Assembly: GCA_900555635.1 (NCBI GenBank) | Contig: USLU01000017.1 | Location: forward strand, 30,649-94,648 | Direction of reading: 5' to 3' | DNA: 64,000 nucleotides | From: an uncultured Bacteroides sp. | GTDB lineage: Bacteria; Bacteroidota; Bacteroidia; Bacteroidales; Bacteroidaceae | Translations under genes and position numbers: made by a program | Shown: positions 16,799 to 22,410 of the stretch, one piece after another | Layout: the number at the start of each line of letters is the position of its first letter | Position numbering within the stretch: position 1 is the stretch's first letter | The notes under the pieces: model-generated | Databases searched by the model: none | What the model was told of the DNA's origin: nothing | The model's input: the letters and a program-made list of their open reading frames with translations, nothing else

Positions 16799-17155
16799 AT
16801 GGAGACTTTATGTAAAATCCGTGATATCTATCGGTCGATTGCCGAGTTCGAAGTACAGTTTACGCAAGTATACGATCTTTCACTGAATGAAGGTATGCTC
16901 CTGTGTACCTTGCTGAACCGTCCTAAACTTACTTCCAGCGAGATAGCGGAGGCTTTAGGATTGTCCGCCTCCAATACATCCAAAGTTATTCGTTCGGTGG
17001 AAGATAAAAAGCTGATTACCCGTCTCATTGGCAAGGAGGACAAGCGCCAGATGCTTTTTACTTTGACATCGGAAGGTAAGAGCAAGATTACTGATATCAA
17101 GAATGCTGTTTTCGAGATGCCCGAACTGCTTCAACAGGTAATCCGGCTTGTATAG
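16799..17155 (+). CDS. MarR-like winged-helix transcriptional regulator
   Basis: A 118-residue DNA-binding protein with a winged helix-turn-helix: helix pair LTSSEIAEALGLSASNTSKVIRSVEDKKLI and wing RLIGKEDKRQMLFTLTSEGKSKI. It is shorter than most MarR proteins because the C-terminal dimerisation helix is brief. It begins 11 bases after the sulfur-relay fusion on the same strand, so it is very likely co-transcribed and may sense sulfide, polysulfide or redox state. Cys5 is the only early cysteine and Cys35 (MLLCTLLN) the other candidate sensor residue. The ligand is inferred from context only. Confidence 0.8.
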   Translation: METLCKIRDIYRSIAEFEVQFTQVYDLSLNEGMLLCTLLNRPKLTSSEIAEALGLSASNTSKVIRSVEDKKLITRLIGKEDKRQMLFTLTSEGKSKITDIKNAVFEMPELLQQVIRLV

Positions 17156-17197
17156 CAGATAAAACAGTTGTAATTAGGAAAAAACAAATGTATTTTG

Positions 17198-17205
17198 TTA
17201 CTTTG
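17198..17205 (+). promoter_or_regulatory. -7 promoter box of the AAA-ATPase gene
   Basis: TTACTTTG, 34 bases before the ATG at 17239. Confidence 0.5.
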
Positions 17206-17238
17206 CATACATACAATATATAAAAAGAGGAAACCGAT

Positions 17239-18804
17239 ATGATACAGCAGCGGAAACTTTATCCCATAGGCATACAAACCTTCTCGGAGATTCGCCGGAA
17301 GAATTATTTGTATATAGATAAGACGGAATATGTTTATCGTATGACGCATTCTGATTCCAAATACTTGTTTTTGAGTCGTCCGCGTCGTTTCGGAAAATCG
17401 CTTCTTACCAGTACCTTGCATAGTTACTTTGCAGGGGAGAAGGAACTGTTCGAGGGACTTGCCATTGATAAGTTGGAAAAGGAATGGACCAAATATCCTG
17501 TACTGCATTTTGATATGAGCATGGCAAAGCATGTGGACAAGGAGCGGTTGGAACAAATGTTGAGTGTGCAATTGTACAGATATGAGGAAACGTATGGGCG
17601 TGTGGATGAGGAAGAGACTTTGAATGACCGTTTCTCCGGTTTGATTCATCGTGCTTATGAGCAAACTAACAGCCAGGTCGTTGTGCTTATTGACGAATAC
17701 GATGCTCCTCTTCTTGATGTAGTGCACGAAGAGAAGAATTTGCCTGTTCTTCGGGATGTAATGCGTAATTTTTACAGCCCTCTGAAAGCTTGTGACCCTT
17801 ACTTGCGCTATGTGTTTCTCACAGGTATCACGAAGTTTTCCCAGCTCAGCATCTTCAGCGAACTGAATAATATCAAGAATATCAGTATGGACGAACCGTA
17901 TGCTGCTATCTGCGGTATCAGTGAAGAAGAAATGTCGGTGCAGATGGACTCTGATTTAGATTTGCTGGCTGTACGCATGGGGCTGACTCGTCAAGAGCTT
18001 CTTGTGCAATTGAAGGATAACTATGACGGTTATCATTTCACGTGGCCGTCTCCCGATATTTACAATCCTTTCAGTCTGTTGAATGCCTTTGCCGATGGTA
18101 AGATGAATTCTTATTGGTTTGGCAGTGGTACGCCTACCTATTTGATAGAGATGTTGAATAAGTATCATGTAAAACCTCAACAGATAGGAGAGCGAAAAGC
18201 CCTTGCCGAGTCCTTCGATGCCCCTACGGAACGGATGACGAATATCACTCCACTGCTATATCAAAGTGGGTATGTTACCATAAAAGGTTACTCTCCGTTG
18301 ACTCATCTTTATATGCTGGATATTCCTAATAAAGAAGTGCGTATGGGGTTGATGAAGAGCCTGCTGCCCGGTTACCTGCATCAATATACTATGGATGGGC
18401 TTACTACTGTGGCTCTCCTTTTCGAAGCCATTGCCGAAGAGAGAATGGATGATGCGCTGCGTTTGTTGCAGACATTTCTTTCTACAATTCCTCAATGTGA
18501 TAATACCGATTATGAAGGCCACTACCAGTCTTTGCTTTACACTATTTTCAGCCTGCTGGGGATGTATGTTGATGTCGAAGTACGTACTCCCCGTGGACGT
18601 GTAGATATGGTGATGCGTACTTCTACCATCCTCTATATTGTGGAACTGAAGTTGGATAAGACGGCTGATACGGCTATCCGGCAAATCGACTTGAAAAATT
18701 ATCCGGAACGTTTTGCTCTGTGCGGTTTGCCGATAGTGAAGGTGGGTATCAACTTTGATAGCGAACGACGAACTTTGGGCGACTGGAAAATAGAAGAAGC
18801 TTGA
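17239..18804 (+). CDS. AAA-ATPase-like protein with C-terminal PD-(D/E)XK nuclease domain
   Basis: A 521-residue member of the predicted AAA-ATPase / PDDEXK_9 (DUF1703) family that is greatly expanded in Bacteroides and Fusobacteria. The N-terminal half has a degenerate Walker A (SRPRRFGKSLL) and a Walker B (VVLIDEYDAPLLD). The C-terminal domain carries the nuclease-like core GRVDMVMRTSTILYIVELKLDK, in which D and the ExK pair are kept. The family's role is not established; mobile-element or defence-related functions have been suggested. It is a single-gene unit and abuts the tandem repeat array at 18816. Confidence 0.85.
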   Translation: MIQQRKLYPIGIQTFSEIRRKNYLYIDKTEYVYRMTHSDSKYLFLSRPRRFGKSLLTSTLHSYFAGEKELFEGLAIDKLEKEWTKYPVLHFDMSMAKHVDKERLEQMLSVQLYRYEETYGRVDEEETLNDRFSGLIHRAYEQTNSQVVVLIDEYDAPLLDVVHEEKNLPVLRDVMRNFYSPLKACDPYLRYVFLTGITKFSQLSIFSELNNIKNISMDEPYAAICGISEEEMSVQMDSDLDLLAVRMGLTRQELLVQLKDNYDGYHFTWPSPDIYNPFSLLNAFADGKMNSYWFGSGTPTYLIEMLNKYHVKPQQIGERKALAESFDAPTERMTNITPLLYQSGYVTIKGYSPLTHLYMLDIPNKEVRMGLMKSLLPGYLHQYTMDGLTTVALLFEAIAEERMDDALRLLQTFLSTIPQCDNTDYEGHYQSLLYTIFSLLGMYVDVEVRTPRGRVDMVMRTSTILYIVELKLDKTADTAIRQIDLKNYPERFALCGLPIVKVGINFDSERRTLGDWKIEEA

Positions 18805-18815
18805 CTTCGTGAAAA

Positions 18816-18927
18816 GAGTATTAATATCGTGTCAGCACGAAGTTAATATCGTGTCGACACGATATTAATACTTTGTCTGACACGATATTAATTTCTTGTT
18901 TGACATAATATTAACTTTATGTCTTTC
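18816..18927. repeat. Iteron-like tandem array of five 22-23 bp units with a 26-bp perfect palindrome
   Basis: Five units start at 18816, 18839, 18861, 18884 and 18907. They share a TTAATATCGTGTC-type core and GACAC ends. Units two and three together form a perfect 26-bp palindrome at 18843-18868. The last unit runs into the final codons and stop of the minus-strand DUF4373-like gene. The convergent AAA-ATPase gene ends 12 bases before the array. The palindrome and dyads could also act as a bidirectional terminator. Confidence 0.8.
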
Positions 18928-19762
18928 TCCTGTCTTTAGCCAATATGGAGATGATATAGCCTCCTTTGCTGTTCACCTTGTTCCAGTTCGTATCGTGTAT
19001 CACTTTCCAGAAAATACCTCCCAGTCTGCCATAATCGGATAGGCGCAGTATTTTGCTTATTTCATCCTCGTCGGTAATATGCAGCTGCTTCAGTTCCAGC
19101 ATTATGCATTCCAGATTGTGCGTATTCTTGTTGTAGGCATAGCCCGGAATGTCGAAGCAAGATAAATCCTCCTTACCTCCGCCTTCCCCTTTCGGGGGAA
19201 TTGAAGGGGGAAGTGCTTTACTTTCATTTGCTTTACTCTGCTTTACTTTACTTTGTTCGGAATTGTCTGCATTTTCAGCAGGAATGTCAGCACCTTGCTT
19301 GCAATTACCATCATTGGGTGTACATGCAGGTGGCGTATCGTTTTCATCTTTTGTATTCTCATTTTTCATTTTCAATTCCTCGAAGAGGTAGGGGAGTGAG
19401 TTTAAATCTCTTTTCCTCCGTTTAGTAGCTTCCAGCCATACTTTCTGTATCTCAATGGAAGTCAGTACCTGTTTCTCCTGATAAGTTTGGAGGTCGAAGA
19501 ACTCTTTTTCTACCAGAATATTCACCATTCCCTGCATTTCTTCTTCACTGATATCCCTTCCCACTTTATTGGTAAATAGCGTGCATTGTTCTTTGTTCCA
19601 AGTCAGGTAATAACCATTCTCCTTGTATATTTTGCACAGCAGCTTCATAATTGCTGCTGTGCCTTTTAGACCGAATTTTGCTTCTATCAATTCCATGGGT
19701 ATCTCGTCAAAGAGGTTTACTTTGAGGGGGAAATACATCATCCCTCCGTATATTATAGCCAT
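18917..19762 (-). CDS. DUF4373 (Lin1244/Lin1753-type N-terminal) domain protein, replication-protein-like
   Basis: A 281-residue protein. The N-terminal 100 residues match the DUF4373 pattern (MYFPLKVNLFDEIPMELIEAKFGLKGTAAIMKLLCKIYKENGYYL, described here only by its start MYFPLKVNLFDE and the GLKGTAAI turn), a winged-helix fold related to phage and plasmid DnaD-like replication proteins. A low-complexity linker (about 125-195: Asn, Glu, Ser, Pro rich) leads to a small C-terminal domain ending KDRRKT. The linker contains a heptamer-type repeat (LKMKNENTKDEN). Such genes commonly sit near Bacteroides capsule loci. A role in replication is inferred from fold and from the iteron-like array at its 3' end. 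Confidence 0.75.
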   Translation of the reverse strand: MAIIYGGMMYFPLKVNLFDEIPMELIEAKFGLKGTAAIMKLLCKIYKENGYYLTWNKEQCTLFTNKVGRDISEEEMQGMVNILVEKEFFDLQTYQEKQVLTSIEIQKVWLEATKRRKRDLNSLPYLFEELKMKNENTKDENDTPPACTPNDGNCKQGADIPAENADNSEQSKVKQSKANESKALPPSIPPKGEGGGKEDLSCFDIPGYAYNKNTHNLECIMLELKQLHITDEDEISKILRLSDYGRLGGIFWKVIHDTNWNKVNSKGGYIISILAKDRRKT

Positions 19763-19773
19763 AATTTCTGCTT

Positions 19774-19808
19774 TTAATTTTCAATTTTCAATTTTCAATT
19801 CTCAATTG
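19774..19808. repeat. 7-bp repeat array between two minus-strand genes
   Basis: Five units of the TCAATTT type (AAATTGA on the minus strand). The first two supply the last Asn codon and the TGA stop of the upstream 115-residue gene. Confidence 0.75.
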
Positions 19809-20149
19809 ATTGGTCTCCATTCCAGAAAGTTGACCAGTTGGAAGCTTCGCCAAGCTTGCTGTTCCACATCCCAGAAGATGAGGGTGCTTGTCACTCTGAC
19901 TATTTCGTACTTTCTGTGGAATCCGGTTTCGTAGGGTATCAGTGTTGCCTTTACCAGTTTGAAGGTCCCGTCTTGTTTGTAGTAGGCAATGAGGGCATAG
20001 CCGTATTGCATGTGGTCAATCAAGTCTTCGATTCTTTTTGCCATCCAGTCGGCACAAGTTTCTGTGTAAGCTTTCTCAAGCATGATACGTGTTTTCCATA
20101 AGTTTCTCAGTGCCTCGTGAAGTGAAGCGGACTTTGTCAACTTTTTCAT
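19802..20149 (-). CDS. Small conserved protein, SH3-barrel-like (DUF2693-type)
   Basis: A 115-residue basic protein without signal peptide or membrane segment. The N-terminal half is helical (LHEALRNLWKTRIMLEKAYTE) and the C-terminal half is a run of beta strands (FKLVKATLIPYETGF, YEIVRVTSTLIFWDVEQQAWRSF). It resembles the small SH3 beta-barrel proteins that travel with Bacteroides accessory regions. I cannot assign a function. Its stop codon lies in a heptamer repeat, so its last residues (RPIN) may have been set by repeat insertion. Confidence 0.65.
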   Translation of the reverse strand: MKKLTKSASLHEALRNLWKTRIMLEKAYTETCADWMAKRIEDLIDHMQYGYALIAYYKQDGTFKLVKATLIPYETGFHRKYEIVRVTSTLIFWDVEQQAWRSFQLVNFLEWRPIN

Positions 20150-20211
20150 TTTGTTGTCGTTTAAATTAATATTAGATTTAGTTCAGTAGGTGTTGCAGTC
20201 AGATTAAAAAG

Positions 20212-20245
20212 AAAGATGCCGTTTTCTTGAAGAAGCGGCATCTTT
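20212..20245 (-). terminator. Stem-loop with minus-strand T-rich tail (terminator or leader attenuator)
   Basis: AAAGATGCCG and CGGCATCTTT are perfect 10-bp arms. On the minus strand they are followed by TCTTTTTAAT. The hairpin can end the 20340-20703 gene. A promoter at 20280-20287 also points at it, so it lies in the leader of the 115-residue gene as well. Confidence 0.7.
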
Positions 20246-20279
20246 ACTGGGTGTGGCTTGATCTTTACCAAATTGCCGG

Positions 20280-20287
20280 CAAAGATA
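20280..20287 (-). promoter_or_regulatory. -7 promoter box on the minus strand
   Basis: TATCTTTG starting about 35 bases before the 20245-20212 hairpin and 131 bases before the 115-residue gene. A short terminated RNA of about 65 nt or an attenuated leader would result. Confidence 0.5.
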
Positions 20288-20339
20288 TAGCCTTTCATGT
20301 ACAAGTTGTATGTCGTTAATTATTCGTGTTTATTTGTTA

Positions 20340-20703
20340 TTATTTTTTCTTTTTATTATTGATTGTTTTGTGAAGGTAATCTTTGAGGATGTCTGTGAAA
20401 TCATCCTTTATTGTATTGAATGATAACGGTTTCCCACTCTTTGTGATAAATATCTCTTTTTCGGCAATAAACCGTTCCAGTGTGGCTAAACCTGCTTGCG
20501 GATCTACTCCCATATCTCCTTCCAGAAACATCTCCAGAAAGGTTGTTTCTAATGTCTCCCGGTTCAGGTAGATTCCTGGTATGTCGGCTCCCTTCTTCAC
20601 TCCTCTCTTTTTCTTAACACTTTGTGCTAAAGTTACTTTGCTGTTATTACTGCTTGTTTTTGCAGTTTTTTTTATCCTGCATTTTCTTGTTATTTTCTTT
20701 CAT
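20340..20703 (-). pseudogene. Small capsule-locus-associated gene interrupted by a frameshift at an A8 run
   Basis: An open frame of 86 codons from a GTG at 20600 has no good start of its own and its frame stays open, with protein-like sequence (SKVTLAQSVKKKRG), upstream to about 20660. An ATG at 20703 with a -7-like box ATTATTTG at 20730-20723 begins a second frame that stops after 18 codons. The two frames join if one base is removed from the run of eight A residues (T8 at 20666-20673 on the plus strand), giving a single 120-residue protein beginning MKENNKKMQDKKTAKTSS. The main part (DIPGIYLNRETLETTFLEMF, described here by DIPGIYLNRE) has no motif I recognise. The break may be real, an assembly error, slippage during transcription, or slipped-strand phase variation. 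Confidence 0.6.
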
Positions 20704-20868
20704 GATTTCGCTCTTTTTAGTGCAAATAATTAACGACGAAAAAATGTCATGAGTTGCGAAGTTAGTTTTTTATATGAATATGAGTGAACTTTGAGAGGGG
20801 TTTAATTATGAAAGATATGCGAGGTATGGGTACAATTACTTATATATCAGGTGTGTATTAGATGGGGT

Positions 20869-20899
20869 AAAAGCGTTTTTTAGACGTTCGTTTAATGGA
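20869..20899 (+). repeat. Left inverted repeat of the capsule invertible promoter element
   Basis: A 31-bp sequence that is the exact reverse complement of 21077-21107. It contains AGACGTTCGT, which fits the ARACGTWCGT-type core remembered for the B. fragilis capsule promoter repeats recognised by the Mpi serine recombinase. Confidence 0.92.
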
Positions 20900-20901
20900 C
20901 G

Positions 20902-20933
20902 CAAAGATAGAGTGTATTTTTCAATCCTGCAAA
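20902..20933 (-). promoter_or_regulatory. Invertible capsule promoter, facing away from upxY (OFF)
   Basis: On the minus strand TTTTG at 20934-20930 is followed after 20 bases by TATCTTTG at 20909-20902, an excellent Bacteroides promoter. It lies next to the left repeat and fires leftward. If the 20900-21076 segment were inverted, the same promoter would fire rightward into the upxY leader. No comparable rightward box exists in the present orientation. Confidence 0.85.
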
Positions 20934-20951
20934 ATGTTTAATAAAAATATT

Positions 20952-20967
20952 TTTAGAAATTTCTAAA
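20952..20967. repeat. Perfect 16-bp palindrome inside the invertible segment
   Basis: TTTAGAAA-TTTCTAAA is centred about 64 bases upstream of the predicted start of the invertible promoter, an activator-like distance. A weaker CCTAA/TTAGG dyad lies at 20974-20994. Confidence 0.6.
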
Positions 20968-21076
20968 TATAGACCTAAGTAATTGCTATTTAGGATATTG
21001 AATCGAATAAATTTCCTCTTTATATTTTGTTAATTTTTAAACAATCAGCTTTCTTTTTATTTCTCAAATATTGACA

Positions 21077-21107
21077 TCCATTAAACGAACGTCTAAAAAA
21101 CGCTTTT
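21077..21107 (+). repeat. Right inverted repeat of the capsule invertible promoter element
   Basis: An exact 31-bp reverse complement of 20869-20899. The distance between the repeats is 177 bases, in the size range of known Bacteroides capsule promoter switches. Confidence 0.92.
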
Positions 21108-21293
21108 TGTTTGTAATCGTTTCGTTTATAGCTTTTTACCTATACGGTATGAAGGACTACGGAAAATCAGTTGGCAAGAGGGGTACAAAGCTTGCCGTAT
21201 ATAACATAAAGTGCTCGCAAATGATTGAAACTCAGGAATATCCAAGAGGTTCAAAGCCCCAGGAGAACGCCCTTTTCTGAACAAAGTAATCTA
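21108..21293 (+). promoter_or_regulatory. upxY leader region
   Basis: About 190 bases between the right repeat and upxY that would be the 5' leader when the promoter is ON. It contains a GGCAAG/CTTGCC hairpin at 21174-21196 and an overlapping long-range pairing of TATACGG (21152-21158) with CCGTATA (21195-21201). UpxY proteins are known to act through the untranslated leader of their own operon, so this is the probable target. Confidence 0.5.
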
Positions 21294-21836
21294 ATGGAAG
21301 CTGATAATGAGACCGAAATTTGGTATGCCATGCGTGCCACCTACCGTAGAGAGCCTGATGCGATGCGTCTTCTTGAGAAGGAAAACTTAGGTTGTTTCGT
21401 TCCCATGCAGTATAAGATAAACATCAAGAATGGTAAAAAAGTTCGTGCCCTTGTCCCGGTTATCCATAATTTGATTTTTGTCCATGCTTGTCCTTCTGAG
21501 ATCAAGCGTGTCAAGTCCCAGGTCACATACCTGCAATACATCACCGATACCCGTAGCGGTCAGAAAATCGTTATCCCTGACAACGAGATGCAACGTTTCA
21601 TCGCTGTAGCCGGTACCTATAACGACCAACTGATGTATTTCCAGCCCGACGAACTGAACCTGTCGAAAGGTACGAAAGTCCGTATTGTCGGCGGTGACTT
21701 CGAAGGCCAGGAAGGTGTTTTCCTGAAAGTGAAAGGTGCCCGCGACCGCCGTGTGGTTGTCGAGATACGCGGTGTGATTGCCGTTGCCATGGCCACCATC
21801 CATCCGGACCTTATCGAAGTAATAGATCGTCAATGA
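21294..21836 (+). CDS. upxY: UpxY-family NusG-like transcription antiterminator
   Basis: A 180-residue operon-specific antiterminator that lets RNA polymerase read through the long capsule operon. The N-terminal NGN domain is visible (IWYAMRATYRREPDAMRLLEKE, given here by IWYAMRATYRRE), and the C-terminal KOW motif is TKVRIVGGDFEGQEGVFLKV. The ATG at 21294 gives the standard UpxY length and begins MEADNETEIWY; a TTG at 21225 would add 23 residues with no family match. UpxY is the first gene of each phase-variable capsule locus in Bacteroides and depends on the upstream leader. Confidence 0.93.
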   Translation: MEADNETEIWYAMRATYRREPDAMRLLEKENLGCFVPMQYKINIKNGKKVRALVPVIHNLIFVHACPSEIKRVKSQVTYLQYITDTRSGQKIVIPDNEMQRFIAVAGTYNDQLMYFQPDELNLSKGTKVRIVGGDFEGQEGVFLKVKGARDRRVVVEIRGVIAVAMATIHPDLIEVIDRQ

Positions 21837-21841
21837 TTTGC

Positions 21842-21869
21842 TTTGTACTTTGTAATTCGTAATTCACAT
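21842..21869. repeat. 7-bp repeat array between upxY and upxZ
   Basis: Four units of the TTTGTAA/TTCGTAA type fill most of the 46-base gap between the two genes. Confidence 0.6.
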
Positions 21870-21882
21870 CATAATTTGCACT

Positions 21883-22380
21883 ATGCCACTTTCTGAAGAA
21901 ACGATTTCCCTTCAGCGTTCCGCGCACGACCTGATGTATCTGGGTATGGACGGTAGCCCCGTCTATAGCGATGATCTTTCTCGTCGGAACGGTGAAGTTT
22001 ACCTCCTTACCACCGCCTTGTATAACTCCGGTGCCCGGGGTACTACTATCGAGGAACAGGCTAATGTATGCCTTGCCCTCCTGATGGGTTATAGTGCCTC
22101 GTTTATCGACCACGGTGAAAAGCAGGCGCATGTGCAAGAAATTCTGGACCGTTGTTGGGATATTCTTGAAGCCCTTCCTTCTTCTTTGTTAAAGCTTCGC
22201 CTTCTCACCGCCTGCTACGGTGAAGTGTTCGATGAGCCTTTGGCTGAGGAAGCCCGTGCCATTATCGCTTCCTGGGATTCAGTGTCACTTACAAAAGAAC
22301 AGCGGGAAGCCATCGATGAATTCCAAAACGTAGTGGATAACCCATATTCCTGGGAATATCTCACTGATGAAACAGAATAA
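21883..22380 (+). CDS. upxZ: UpxZ-family inhibitor of non-cognate UpxY
   Basis: A 165-residue helical cytoplasmic protein. Members of this family block the antiterminators of other capsule loci, so that one capsule is made at a time. The family look is clear in IEEQANVCLALLMGYSASF and RCWDILEALPSSLLKLRLL, and the position second in the operon after upxY is diagnostic. It has no enzymatic motif. GC content and codon use resemble upxY and the next gene, and are visibly richer in G and C than the sugar genes further downstream. Confidence 0.9.
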   Translation: MPLSEETISLQRSAHDLMYLGMDGSPVYSDDLSRRNGEVYLLTTALYNSGARGTTIEEQANVCLALLMGYSASFIDHGEKQAHVQEILDRCWDILEALPSSLLKLRLLTACYGEVFDEPLAEEARAIIASWDSVSLTKEQREAIDEFQNVVDNPYSWEYLTDETE

Positions 22381-22410
22381 TAACAAATCTTTTAATTAAA
22401 AGTAACTAAG

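Noticed and set aside
17239..18804. Complete defence system with the AAA-ATPase/nuclease protein
   Set aside because: No partner gene is seen in the neighbouring reading frames and the family is common in Bacteroides as stand-alone copies.
18816..18927. CRISPR array
   Set aside because: The 22-23 bp units are directly abutting with no unique spacers and no cas genes are present, so the array is a tandem repeat.
20808..20861. A 17-codon open frame (MKDMRGMGTITYISGVY) before the left inverted repeat
   Set aside because: Only the ATG and a purine-rich stretch upstream support it. It has no promoter in the plus direction and no known homologue that I recognise.
20869..21107. Terminal inverted repeats of an insertion sequence
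   Set aside because: Only 177 bases and no transposase lie between the repeats, no target duplication is seen, and the content is a promoter beside upxY.
21071..21280. A 69-codon open frame across the right inverted repeat and upxY leader
   Set aside because: It starts at a TTG inside the repeat, overlaps regulatory structures and would be broken by inversion. Its sequence is not protein-like.
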